The position numbers and the translations under genes were made by a program. A stretch of 64,000 nucleotides of DNA, from positions 1,364,001-1,428,000 of the forward strand of contig CP064979.1 of assembly GCA_016699575.1 (NCBI GenBank), given 5' to 3'. Position 1 is the first letter of the stretch. Every line of letters starts with the position of its first letter. Below, one piece after another: positions 8,508-17,096 of the stretch. The notes beneath the pieces are model-generated. The model was not told the DNA's origin and made no database searches. It saw only the letters and a program-made list of their open reading frames with translations. Source of the stretch: Flavobacteriales bacterium (GTDB lineage: Bacteria; Bacteroidota; Bacteroidia; Flavobacteriales_F; PHOS-HE28).

Positions 8508-11182
8508 CGCACCGTCGTGAAACGGACGTGCAACGGGCCCTCAGGGCTGTCGGCGACTACGGTGTAAGTCCCGGATGGCCAACCGGCAATATCGATCTGA
8601 ACGCTTGCACGATGTTGCGCGTGTTCCGAGGCCACAGTGCGGCCCAACTCGTCGTACACCACCACGTTGCCTTCCAGCACCCCCCCGTCGAGCCCAACGT
8701 TCACCATGCTCGACGCAGGGTTGGGATAACACCACAGCCCTGCGTGTTGCGTGGCCGTAGGTCCGGTCACGGCATCCACCAGATCGTACCTGATCTGCGC
8801 TATGTAACCATCGTAAGCGGTAGCGCCCAGCGGCACGAGGTCGCAATAGGGCTGGTAGCCCGGCAAATTGGGGCATGATACGGGGAAGGCTTGGGTGCTG
8901 CGACTGCTGCCCGCTATGTACACCCGTGTGTCGTTGGCCGTTATGCCCCCGCACAGATCGATCCCCTGGCCCCCGAAATAGCTGGCGCCGAGCAGTGCAC
9001 CAGCGCTGGAGAACTTGGCCACATAGGCATCGGTGGTGGCCTGATCCCCATCGTTGTGGTGTTCTTCGAAGTAGATGCCCGTGGGTTGGTTCCACGGCAG
9101 TATGGGCTGGTCGGTGCCGAAGGTCCACCCGCTGGCGGTGTTGCCGAACAGGAGCACATTGTCCTGCCCGTCGCATGTAACGCGCGGCCGGGCGCGCTCG
9201 GGCAACGGGCCTACCACACCGAAGGTGATCAGCGCATCCTCCTCCTGCGGCCCGCCCACCTTGGTGCTCCAAAGTAGCTGGGTGCCTGCGCTGAATTTGG
9301 CGATGAAGTTCTCATAGAAACCCATGGAGGGTTGGCCCTCGAAGTAGCCCCCGTTGTCGCAGCAAGGGAAATAGTGTTCGGTGGGAGAGCCTTGGCAGGT
9401 CACGAAATTGCATCCGCCTGTATTGGTGATGCCTGCGACGAAGACCTCCCCGAGGTCGTTGGTGGTAACACTGGTGATGAACTCCCACTCGCCTTGGCCG
9501 CCGAAATACGTGCTCCACTCCAGCGCCAGTGTAACGGCATTGAACCGGGCGATGAACCCGTCGGAATGGCCCAGGCCGAAGTTGCCATCGCCGTTGAGCC
9601 CGTTCTGGAAATAGCCACCGGCGTTGCACAGCGGGAATTGGAAGACCTGGGGCGTGCAGTTCTGGGCGCCCGTGCGCGGCGATATCGTTGAACCGACCAC
9701 GTACACCTTGTCGTTGGGCCGGTCGATGTGCAGGTCGTACACCACCTCATCCTCCGGGCCACCGAAGGTGGTGCCCCAAAGCAGGTTGCACTGCGGATCG
9801 AACTTGTTGATGAAACCGGTGTGGAACAGCGGTCCGTTCTCCGGGCCGACGCCGGTCCAATAGTCGGTGGCACCCGCCAGGTCCGGTATGTCATCCGGGC
9901 CAATGCCCGTACCCGTCACAAAGAAGTTGCCGTCCTTATCGAAGTCGATGGCCGCGCAGGAGACGAGGTTGTTCTGGATACGCGTGAAGTATTGGACCTG
10001 TCCATTCAACGCATTGAATAAGCCAACGGAACCAGTGCCGGATCCTTGGAAGCTGTTTGGGTTTCCTAAGAGTGGCACACCGGGCATACTCTCCGTCGCC
10101 CCGCACACCCCCACCCGATCGAACACCGGGTCGTAGGCAATGGAACGGCTATCGTTCGTGTCGCCATTGCCGTAGTATGTGAACCAAGTTCCGGGCACCT
10201 CGATCTCGTAGTGCTCGTTGAACCGGCCAAGGATCATGTCGCCGCTGCCTGCGTAAGAGAACAAACCACCGGTACCCGGGAGCCCTAGCGCACTACTGGA
10301 CGTCCCCGTGAAATAGACATAGCCCTCATCGTCGTGGGTAAGGTCGGCCATGAAGTCGTTGGCGGTACCGTTCATGAAAGAGCACCACTCGGGCAAGGGG
10401 TTGCCGCCACCGCCCATGCCACCAGCGCCGGAGAAAGGTGTGATAACTATGACCAAGGGCAACGATGGATCGTACGCCCCGAACTCGAAGGTCACAATGT
10501 CGCTGCCGGGTGTGTGCTCATACTCCGGCGTCCATGGCACATAGTTGATGGTGTTGCCGTCCTGCTGAAAGGCAAAGCCCTCGTTGAGCACCAAGTAGCG
10601 GTTGCCGATCCATGCTTTCAGGAAACCCATCGGATCGATGTGCAGTTCATCGTGCCCCTCGAAGAGGAGCATGATGTCGGCCGGATCGCCACCGGGCCGC
10701 ATGACGATGTACCACTTGGGCCCGTATTGGTTGCTCAGCACATGCAGATCGATGTAAGGGGCTACGTCCTCGAAGACCAGATGCTTCGAGCCGTCCACAC
10801 CGGTTACACCTTGCGGGCAGTGCTCCAGGTAGAAGTTGTAGTGGCAATCGACATGGGCGGCATCCACCGGAAGGCTCGCTTGGTTCACTTCGGAGAGGAT
10901 GGAGAAGTCGATCTCGGCGATGGAATCGTTGGTTTCGTTGGTGAGCGTAATGCCCACCTTGCCGCCTTCGTACACCCAAACACCAACCGGCCCCATGATG
11001 GAGTGGTTGGCGATCTCGGGCCTCAGTGCGCCCGTGATGTCCGCTGCTTGGCCACGGTTGAAGAGATAGGTCCAACTGCTGCCAAAAGGCTCTTCCAGCG
11101 GATCATGAGGAATGAACAACTGCGCCTTGGCAACCAAAAGCAGGACAACAGCACACACGGTGGAAACGGATCGCTTTTTCAT
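8504..11182 (-). CDS. secreted SBBP/beta-propeller repeat protein with T9SS type A sorting domain
   Basis: 892 residues from the ATG at 11182 (an upstream in-frame start at 11275 would bury the signal peptide MKKRSVSTVCAVVLLLVAKAQ). The middle contains SBBP-type repeats, with strands such as WGTTFGGPEDEV, WSTYFGGQGEWE and GASYFGGQGIDL alternating with VYVVGST, VFVAGIT and VYIAGSS. This fits a seven-stranded propeller surface protein. The C-terminus is a T9SS type A domain (YPNPASSMVNVGL, VVVYDELGRTVAS). The stop overlaps the next gene's ATG by 4 nt, forming a two-gene exported unit. Confidence 0.87.
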   Translation of the reverse strand: MKKRSVSTVCAVVLLLVAKAQLFIPHDPLEEPFGSSWTYLFNRGQAADITGALRPEIANHSIMGPVGVWVYEGGKVGITLTNETNDSIAEIDFSILSEVNQASLPVDAAHVDCHYNFYLEHCPQGVTGVDGSKHLVFEDVAPYIDLHVLSNQYGPKWYIVMRPGGDPADIMLLFEGHDELHIDPMGFLKAWIGNRYLVLNEGFAFQQDGNTINYVPWTPEYEHTPGSDIVTFEFGAYDPSLPLVIVITPFSGAGGMGGGGNPLPEWCSFMNGTANDFMADLTHDDEGYVYFTGTSSSALGLPGTGGLFSYAGSGDMILGRFNEHYEIEVPGTWFTYYGNGDTNDSRSIAYDPVFDRVGVCGATESMPGVPLLGNPNSFQGSGTGSVGLFNALNGQVQYFTRIQNNLVSCAAIDFDKDGNFFVTGTGIGPDDIPDLAGATDYWTGVGPENGPLFHTGFINKFDPQCNLLWGTTFGGPEDEVVYDLHIDRPNDKVYVVGSTISPRTGAQNCTPQVFQFPLCNAGGYFQNGLNGDGNFGLGHSDGFIARFNAVTLALEWSTYFGGQGEWEFITSVTTNDLGEVFVAGITNTGGCNFVTCQGSPTEHYFPCCDNGGYFEGQPSMGFYENFIAKFSAGTQLLWSTKVGGPQEEDALITFGVVGPLPERARPRVTCDGQDNVLLFGNTASGWTFGTDQPILPWNQPTGIYFEEHHNDGDQATTDAYVAKFSSAGALLGASYFGGQGIDLCGGITANDTRVYIAGSSRSTQAFPVSCPNLPGYQPYCDLVPLGATAYDGYIAQIRYDLVDAVTGPTATQHAGLWCYPNPASSMVNVGLDGGVLEGNVVVYDELGRTVASEHAQHRASVQIDIAGWPSGTYTVVADSPEGPLHVRFTTVR

Positions 11183-11259
11183 GGGCAGGGGCAAAAAAGG
11201 TTGGCTGAACGAAGGTGCGCAACTTCGATCGAACAACCAAATGGCAGCGGAGCCGTCCC

Positions 11260-12279
11260 TCACCGCTCCTTCCACACCACCTCCAGCACCGTCTGGCCCA
11301 CGGCCTTCAGCGTTGTGGGATCAATGACGTCCATGTTGTCGTCGTGGGTGTGCCAGCTGGGGTGAAAGCCGTTGTTTGCAGTATTGTGCTCGATGATGTC
11401 GATGGTGGGGATGCGCAAACGCTCGTTCACCGGCACGTGGTCGTCGATGCCCACGTAGTACTTCGTTTCATCCAGGAAGCGGTCGCCGTAGCCGAGCTGG
11501 GCGGCGGTGCCCCACACACGATTGACGATCTGCGGAGCGAACTTCATGCTGAAGGCCTCCTTGGGGAACCGGGCATCGCGCGCACCGCACATGTCGAGCA
11601 GGATGCCGAAGCGCGCCGTGTAATCCTTCACGTGCGGGTTCTTCGCCCAGTATTGCGCACCGAGCGCCCACGTGTCCGTGCTATTGCCCGACTCCGTCAT
11701 GGAGCCCCCCGGTTCGCCGTAGTCCTCCACATCGGTGAAGAAGAGATCCACACCGATCTCCGACGGGTGCGCCTTCAGGTGGCGCGCGATCTCCAGCAGG
11801 ATGCCCACACCACTTCCACCATCGTTCGCTCCGAGGATCGGTTCGCTCATGCGCTCATCGTCCTTGTCGGCAAAGGGCCGCGTGTCCCAATGCGCCATGA
11901 GCAGCACACGGTGCTTCAGCTCCGGTTTCCAACTGGCGATGATGTTGCGCAACGGCATCTGCTGCTTGTTGAACACCGTGACTTTCCCCTGCTGCTCAAT
12001 GACCGTGTCGGCATACTGGCGCAGGAAAGCCACCATCCAATCACCGCACGCCTGATGCTGCTTCGTGCCCGGAACCCGCGGACCGAAATCCACCTGGCGC
12101 TTCACATAGGCAAAGGCACTGTCGGCCTGGAACTGCGGCGTGGGCGGCAGAACGGGCTGCTCCACTTTGGTGGTGGGCTGCGTCGGCACGGTGCCACCAT
12201 TGTCCGGTGCGCAGGAGCGAAGGAGCACCAGTGCAACAAGCAACGCCAGAAACCCGAGGGCGATGATCCGGTTACGCAT
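11260..12279 (-). CDS. M28-family peptidase, glutaminyl-peptide cyclotransferase-like
   Basis: 339 residues from the ATG at 12279. The hydrophobic N-terminus ends in LLRSC, a plausible lipobox, so it is probably membrane-anchored in the periplasm or at the surface. The M28 metal site is visible: HWDTRP, ANDGGSGVG, DVEDYGEPGG and the late HPSWHTHDDNMDVID. The full pattern resembles bacterial type II glutaminyl cyclases, which form N-terminal pyroglutamate. In Bacteroidota this enzyme is thought to act on exported proteins whose signal peptides are cut before Gln, and many exported proteins here do have Gln at that place (NAQQ, LAQQ, SWAQ). The start overlaps the cysS stop by 8 nt. Confidence 0.82.
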   Translation of the reverse strand: MRNRIIALGFLALLVALVLLRSCAPDNGGTVPTQPTTKVEQPVLPPTPQFQADSAFAYVKRQVDFGPRVPGTKQHQACGDWMVAFLRQYADTVIEQQGKVTVFNKQQMPLRNIIASWKPELKHRVLLMAHWDTRPFADKDDERMSEPILGANDGGSGVGILLEIARHLKAHPSEIGVDLFFTDVEDYGEPGGSMTESGNSTDTWALGAQYWAKNPHVKDYTARFGILLDMCGARDARFPKEAFSMKFAPQIVNRVWGTAAQLGYGDRFLDETKYYVGIDDHVPVNERLRIPTIDIIEHNTANNGFHPSWHTHDDNMDVIDPTTLKAVGQTVLEVVWKER

Positions 12280-13750
12280 GGCTCCAGGTGGTTCCTTCTT
12301 TCGTGTCCTTGATGGTGATGCCGATCGCGGCCAGCGTGTCGCGGATGCGGTCACTGGTGGCGAAGTCCTTGTTGGCCTTGGCATCGGCGCGCATGGCCAG
12401 CAGCACGTTCATCAGTTCGTTGCTCAGGCCGTCGTCCTTCTTCACCTCTTCATCGCGGATGCCCAGCACGTCCTGCATCATGGTGCGGTAGAGGACCTTC
12501 AAACGTTCGATGCTTGCGGCCGTCAGCTGTGCCTTGCCATCGTTGGCCGAGTTGATGGTGCGCACGCCGTCGAACAACTGCGCGATCATCACCGGCGTGT
12601 TCAGGTCGTCGTTCATCGCAGCGTAGCACGCGTCTTCCAACGCCGTCACGTCCAGGTCGTCCGTCGCACCGGGCTTCACCTTGTCCAGGACTGCAACGGC
12701 CGCGCGCAACTTCTCCAGTCCCTTCTCCGAGGCCTGCATGGCCGCGTTGCTGAAATCGAGGGTGCTGGCGTAGTGCGTTTGCAGCATGAAGAAGCGCACC
12801 GTCATGGGCGAGTAGCCACGCTCCAGCAATTTGTGGTTGCCGGTGATGAGCTCTTCCGGCGTGAATCCGTTGCCCTCGCTCTTGGCCATCTTCCGGCCGT
12901 TGACGGTGAGCATGTTGCCGTGCATCCAGTAGCGCACGGGCGCTTGCCCATCGGCAGCCACGCTCTGTGCGATCTCGCACTCGTGGTGCGGGAACTTCAG
13001 GTCCATGCCACCGCCGTGGATGTCGAACGTGCGGCCCAGGTACTTGGTGCTCATGGCGCTGCATTCCAGGTGCCAACCGGGGAAGCCTTGGCCCCAGGGG
13101 CTCGGCCAATGCATCAGGTGGTTCGGCTCGGCCTTCTTCCAAATGGCGAAATCGAGCGGGTTCCGTTTTTCGTCCTGGCCCTCGGTATCGCGCGTGTTCG
13201 TGATCAGCTCGTCGATCTTCCGTCCGCTCAGTTCGCCGTAAGCGTGCGCCTTCGCGAACTTCTCCACGTCGAAGTACACGCTGCCGTTCACCTCGTACGC
13301 GTAGCCGTTGGCCACGATGCGTTCCACCATGCCGATCTGCTCGATCAAGTGACCGGTGGCGGTGGGCTCGATGCTGGGCGACTGGATGTTGAACAGCCGC
13401 ATCACGTCGTGGAACCCGTTCGTGTACTTCTGCACGATCTCCATCGGCTCCAACCGTTCGAGCCGCGCGCGCTTGGCGATCTTGTCCTCACCGGCATCCA
13501 CATCGTCCACCAAGTGGCCCACATCGGTGATGTTGCGCACGTAGCGCACGGAGTAACCGATGTGCTTGAGCCAGCGGAACAGGATGTCGAACGTGAGGAA
13601 GGTGCGCACGTTGCCGAGGTGCACATCGCTGTACACGGTGGGACCGCATACATAGAGGCCTACGTGCCCAGGGTTGTGCGGCGTGAACAGCTCTTTCTTG
13701 CGCGTGAGCGTGTTCGAGATGACGAATTGCGAACGGTCCTTGTCTGCCAT
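12272..13750 (-). CDS. cysS: cysteine--tRNA ligase
   Basis: 492 residues, normal for class I CysRS, which charges tRNA-Cys. The N-terminal VCGPTVYSDVHLGN holds the first zinc-ligand Cys and the HIGH-like HLGN. Later zinc-site residues appear in HLECSAMS and HHECEIAQS. The KMSKS loop is KMAKSEGN. The C-terminal helical anticodon region is present (EEVKKDDGLSNELMNVLLAMR). The stop codon overlaps the start of the M28 peptidase gene by 8 nt. A candidate -7 box (TACATTCG) lies upstream at 13787-13794 on the minus strand. Confidence 0.98.
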   Translation of the reverse strand: MADKDRSQFVISNTLTRKKELFTPHNPGHVGLYVCGPTVYSDVHLGNVRTFLTFDILFRWLKHIGYSVRYVRNITDVGHLVDDVDAGEDKIAKRARLERLEPMEIVQKYTNGFHDVMRLFNIQSPSIEPTATGHLIEQIGMVERIVANGYAYEVNGSVYFDVEKFAKAHAYGELSGRKIDELITNTRDTEGQDEKRNPLDFAIWKKAEPNHLMHWPSPWGQGFPGWHLECSAMSTKYLGRTFDIHGGGMDLKFPHHECEIAQSVAADGQAPVRYWMHGNMLTVNGRKMAKSEGNGFTPEELITGNHKLLERGYSPMTVRFFMLQTHYASTLDFSNAAMQASEKGLEKLRAAVAVLDKVKPGATDDLDVTALEDACYAAMNDDLNTPVMIAQLFDGVRTINSANDGKAQLTAASIERLKVLYRTMMQDVLGIRDEEVKKDDGLSNELMNVLLAMRADAKANKDFATSDRIRDTLAAIGITIKDTKEGTTWSHA

Positions 13751-13786
13751 GGCTGTGCCTTGGAGACCGGGCTCGCAAAGGCAGCG

Positions 13787-13794
13787 CGAATGTA
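13787..13794 (-). promoter_or_regulatory. candidate -7 box of cysS
   Basis: TACATTCG on the minus strand, 36 nt upstream of the cysS ATG. It matches the TAnnTT(T/C)G pattern seen before several starts in this window, related to the Bacteroidota consensus TAnnTTTG. No -33 TTG element was identified. Confidence 0.45.
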
Positions 13795-13822
13795 GAAGCG
13801 CCCCAGCAGCCGGGCCGTTAAG

Positions 13823-14737
13823 TCATTGCTTGTCCTCGGCGGTGAGGGGCGTATCGCCGATGTACCGGCCACCCTCGTACACCTCGATGCGCTGCAGCTC
13901 GCCGCTCTTCGCGTAGCGGTAGCGCTTGCCGTTCCACAACTGGCCGTTGCGGAACTCGCCCACCTGGGTGATGCGCTTGTGCTGGTCGTACAGGGTATTG
14001 AAGCCGTTCTCATTGAAGCGGTCGGCCGGATTCACGGCCTCGCTGGCACTGACTGCCGGTGCAGCCTTGGTCGGTTCCTCCTTGGGCAGGTCGGTGGCGG
14101 GCTTGCTTACAGGGCGCAGGAACTTGTTGTTCCCGGCGTTGACCACGCCGTTGTTGAACGTGGCCGTTTGGTGCAGGTCACCGTTGGCGTAATAACGCTT
14201 CAGGGTGCCGTCCTCCTTGCCTTCGTTGATGTTCACTTCCACGGCCAGTTGGCCGTTCTCGTGGTAGTACTTCTGCACGCCGTCGCGCACCCCGTAATCG
14301 TTGAAGACGAAATCCTGCTGAGGCTCACCGTTGGGGTGCCAGCGCCTGAAGTTGCCGGTGTTGCGGTCAAGGTCCCAGTTGCCTTCTTCCTCCAACTGGC
14401 CGTTCTCGTACCACACTTTGTACTCGCCGCGCGGACGGCCCATGTCGTACGTGATCTCGCTCATGAGCTTACCACTGGGCCAATAGCGGTGCCAGGTGCC
14501 CGTGCGTTTGTTGCTGGTGTAGCGGCCTTCCTCTATCAAAGCACCGTCGGCATAGCCGGGCTTGGAGGGTATGGGGGCGGTGATGCGCCAATGGCCCTGT
14601 TTGCGGCCTTCGGCATCCACCCGGTTCAGGGTGTCTTCCTGGGTCTGGTGGAACATGACCCCGTCACCGGCGAAGGCCATGACGGGCAGGGCGCACTGGG
14701 CAACCAGTGTGAGCGTACGGAGGAGCGGGGAGCGCAT
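13823..14737 (-). CDS. exported MORN-repeat (YwqK-like) protein
   Basis: 304 residues with a signal peptide (MRSPLLRTLTLVAQCALPVMAFA). Residues about 65-205 are MORN_2/YwqK-type repeats: GTWHRYWPSGKLM, GEYKVWYENGQLEE, GNFRRWHPNGEP, GVQKYYHENGQLA, GTLKRYYANGDLH. A Pro/Ala linker precedes a further copy (LWNGKRYRYAKSGELQRIEVY). Proteins with this repeat are abundant in Bacteroidota; the automatic label 'YwqK antitoxin' probably does not describe their role. It lies between cysS and a fragment of threonine dehydrogenase. Confidence 0.75.
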   Translation of the reverse strand: MRSPLLRTLTLVAQCALPVMAFAGDGVMFHQTQEDTLNRVDAEGRKQGHWRITAPIPSKPGYADGALIEEGRYTSNKRTGTWHRYWPSGKLMSEITYDMGRPRGEYKVWYENGQLEEEGNWDLDRNTGNFRRWHPNGEPQQDFVFNDYGVRDGVQKYYHENGQLAVEVNINEGKEDGTLKRYYANGDLHQTATFNNGVVNAGNNKFLRPVSKPATDLPKEEPTKAAPAVSASEAVNPADRFNENGFNTLYDQHKRITQVGEFRNGQLWNGKRYRYAKSGELQRIEVYEGGRYIGDTPLTAEDKQ

Positions 14738-14778
14738 CTGTCGGGCGGAAAAACGCCCGTCGATACGGAAGGCCGGCC

Positions 14779-14985
14779 TCAGGGGTTACCGGACAGCATG
14801 GGCTTCAGGTGCTTCGTCATCTCGTCCACCATGGCGCGGAGGTCGAACTGCGGTTTCCAACCCCAATCCGCGCGTGCAGCGCTGTCATCGATGCTGCGCG
14901 GCCCCCTATCGGCGATGGCCTGGCGGTGGTCCGGGGCATAGCTCATCTTGAACCCTGGGATGTGCCGTGCGACTTCCTCCGCGAT
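14779..14985 (-). pseudogene. 3'-end fragment of L-threonine 3-dehydrogenase
   Basis: Encodes only the last 65-70 residues of the dehydrogenase whose intact copy is at 17097-18083 (shared IAEEVARHIPGFKMSYAPDH and DWGWKPQFDLRAMVDEM). Similarity stops abruptly at 14985. Upstream, the frame continues into unrelated sequence, so no catalytic domain remains. The fragment has its own C-terminal end (KPMLSGNP versus KPMLRVDASTSA). It cannot be functional as an enzyme. Confidence 0.85.
14794..14985. repeat. 192-bp direct repeat, copy A (tdh 3' end)
   Basis: Aligns without gaps to 17124-17315, with 12 mismatches by eye (about 94% identity). Both copies have the same orientation and enclose the membrane glycosyltransferase-like gene at 15180-17033. 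Mismatches cluster in the distal third and near the variable GPRS/SWPRS codons, while 50-60 bp at the 14985 end are identical. Confidence 0.9.
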
Positions 14986-15050
14986 GGGAGCGTTGCCCAT
15001 GTGCTGGATGTTCATCGGAAGCCTCGCTGCGGCCCAGCTCGCCACCCCTG

Positions 15051-15107
15051 CTTTGCTTGTCCGACTGGCCGCGCCACAGGCAATGTCACCGGGGATGCAA
15101 ATCCCGG
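15051..15107. repeat. decayed palindromic repeats
   Basis: Between the tdh fragment and the next gene are a degenerate dyad (CCGGGGAT...ATCCCGG, 15089-15107) and a half-site GCTTTGCTTGTCCG (15051-15064). They resemble the paired GGGATTTGCAAATCCC and GGACAAGCAAAGC dispersed repeats I recall from Bacteroidota intergenic DNA. The identification is from memory and both copies are imperfect. Confidence 0.35.
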
Positions 15108-15179
15108 AGCGACGATCTCCAAAACAGGACACTTCTTCAGGCAAGCTAAGTTCGGACGCTTCTGCACCATACGGTGGAA

Positions 15180-17033
15180 ATGCTCACGACCAGGAATGCT
15201 CCATTCTCGCGCTTGGCCATTGTGGCCGTGATGACGATCGTAGTGACCTGGACCTGCCTCAAGGCACAGCCATGGCAGGATATCATCTCGTGGGACGCGT
15301 TCGGCTACTATCTGTACCTACCTGCGGGTCTTCTGCACCATGACATCGCACTGATGGACATGTCGTGGTTCGAAGATGTGTTCCGGACCTACGAGCCATC
15401 TGGCACGGTTTATCAGATCAACGCCGTCGAGGATGGTGGCCATGCCATAAAGTACTCGATGGGTCTGGCGATCCTATGGGCTCCCTTCTTCGCCTTGGGT
15501 CATCTGATGGCACAGTTCACGGGGTACCCCGCCGACGGTTTTTCCAGGCCTTACGAGATTGCGATGTTGTTCGCCACCTGGAGCTACCTCCTCCTCGGGC
15601 TGATCTGGTCCCGCTTAGCGCTCTTGAATTTCTTCAACGACCGGTCGATCGCACTGACGATCTGCCTGCTGGTTCTGGGCACCAACGTGTTCGACCAGTC
15701 GGTTTTCCACATGATGATGCCGCACATATTCCTGTTCACACTTTTCGCCGGCATACTTCATTACACGATACGGTGGGAGCGCGACGGGCGGACACGCCAT
15801 CTTATTGTGATCGCACTGCTCATCGGTCTGTCCGCTCTGGTCCGGCCAACCGCCATCGTGGTCGTGGTGATCCCGCTGTTCTGGGGGTGGAGCACCGACA
15901 AAGTCCCGATGGTGATCGAACTCCTACGCAAGCATCCACTGCGACTTCTGATTGCCTGCGTGGTGATCGGCGTCGTCTGCCTGCCGCAGCTGCTCTATTG
16001 GAAGAAGGTCACCGGCGGCTTCTTCTACATGGGCTACAGGAATCCAGGGGAGGGTTTCGATCTCGGGAGCCCGCACATTGGCCAGGTGTTGTTCAGTTTC
16101 CGCAAGGGGTGGCTGCTGTACACTCCCCTCATGGTCTGCGCTCTCCTGGGTTTTGCACTGCTCCGGGGGCATGCGGCACGCGGATTTCGCGCCATTGTGG
16201 TCTTCTGTTTGGTACATCTGTACATCGTGTCCAGTTGGTCATGCTGGTGGTATGCAGACAGCTTCGGGCACCGGGCTATGCTGGAATCATACGCGTTCCT
16301 GTTGATGCCCCTATGCGCCTTCGTGTCCAGATCGCTGGTCGCGCGTATGGAGATCAAGTGTGCGGCGTTGGTCGGTTTCGGGGCGTTCGTGGTGCTCAAC
16401 CTGTTCCAGACCTGGCAGTGCTCGGAGGGCATTCTGCACTCCTCCCGAATGACCCGGAAGGCGTATACGATGGTCTTCGGAGAACGGGAGAAGCCTCCTG
16501 GGCTGGAGGAGGCACTGCTGGTGCAGCGCGCCTATGATGGCAGCATGGATCCGCCGGACCTGTCGCGCTACATCGCCCTGCCGGTCGTGGTCAAGAACTA
16601 TGACGCACCTGAAGGCAACATTCCGGCTGACCAGCTCACGGATACGGTCAAACACGGCGGCGCTCGTTCGTTGTTCATCGATCCGAAGGTCGGCTGGTCG
16701 CCGAGCGTCGCAATGACATACTCCGACCTCACCTCAAGGGACCATCTATGGGTGCGGTTCACCTTGCACGTATACGTTCCACCGGGCAGTCCGCCCGTCG
16801 ATTGCGCCTTGGCGGTTTGCATGGAACATCGTGCACAGAAGTATGGGGACCGGGTGAGACCCATTGCACCGGAAGAACTGGTCCCGGGTCAGTGGAACGA
16901 GGTGTCCATGTGGTTCCTTACCCCTGCGGTCCGCAACGGCGATGACCTACTGTACGGCTACCTCTGGTTGCGCGACACGCTCCCTGTATGGATCGATGAT
17001 GCGCGAATCGAGCCGTTCGAGCGCAAGGAATAG
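15180..17033 (+). CDS. polytopic membrane protein, GT-C glycosyltransferase-like
   Basis: 617 residues from the ATG at 15180 (a GTG lies 6 nt upstream). About ten hydrophobic segments occupy residues 10-420, followed by a soluble C-terminal domain of about 190 residues. After the first membrane segment comes an acidic loop (ISWDAFGYYLYLPA), as in GT-C enzymes that use polyprenyl-phosphate sugars. Further features are LSALVRPTAIVV and a conserved-looking SSWSCWWYADSFGHR. The family could not be fixed. It may glycosylate a lipid or an exported protein. It is the only plus-strand gene between minus-strand neighbours and is enclosed by direct repeats of the tdh 3' end, which marks it as inserted cargo. 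Confidence 0.6.
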   Translation: MLTTRNAPFSRLAIVAVMTIVVTWTCLKAQPWQDIISWDAFGYYLYLPAGLLHHDIALMDMSWFEDVFRTYEPSGTVYQINAVEDGGHAIKYSMGLAILWAPFFALGHLMAQFTGYPADGFSRPYEIAMLFATWSYLLLGLIWSRLALLNFFNDRSIALTICLLVLGTNVFDQSVFHMMMPHIFLFTLFAGILHYTIRWERDGRTRHLIVIALLIGLSALVRPTAIVVVVIPLFWGWSTDKVPMVIELLRKHPLRLLIACVVIGVVCLPQLLYWKKVTGGFFYMGYRNPGEGFDLGSPHIGQVLFSFRKGWLLYTPLMVCALLGFALLRGHAARGFRAIVVFCLVHLYIVSSWSCWWYADSFGHRAMLESYAFLLMPLCAFVSRSLVARMEIKCAALVGFGAFVVLNLFQTWQCSEGILHSSRMTRKAYTMVFGEREKPPGLEEALLVQRAYDGSMDPPDLSRYIALPVVVKNYDAPEGNIPADQLTDTVKHGGARSLFIDPKVGWSPSVAMTYSDLTSRDHLWVRFTLHVYVPPGSPPVDCALAVCMEHRAQKYGDRVRPIAPEELVPGQWNEVSMWFLTPAVRNGDDLLYGYLWLRDTLPVWIDDARIEPFERKE

Positions 17034-17096
17034 AAAAGCGACCTCAGTGCCAGTGATCACTGTGCATCTGCCCCGCGGGAATGTGGGACACGCCCT

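Noticed and set aside
12140..13795. 551-codon plus-strand open frame
   Set aside because: Antisense to cysS; GC-rich third positions keep the frame open. No start signal or motif.
13823..14737. toxin-antitoxin role for the YwqK-like protein
   Set aside because: It has a signal peptide, stands alone without a toxin partner and consists of MORN repeats; the antitoxin name is probably an annotation carry-over.
14986..15144. N-terminal extension of the tdh fragment as a chimeric gene
   Set aside because: The frame is open but has no Rossmann motif and runs through decayed palindromes; the fragment lacks any catalytic part.
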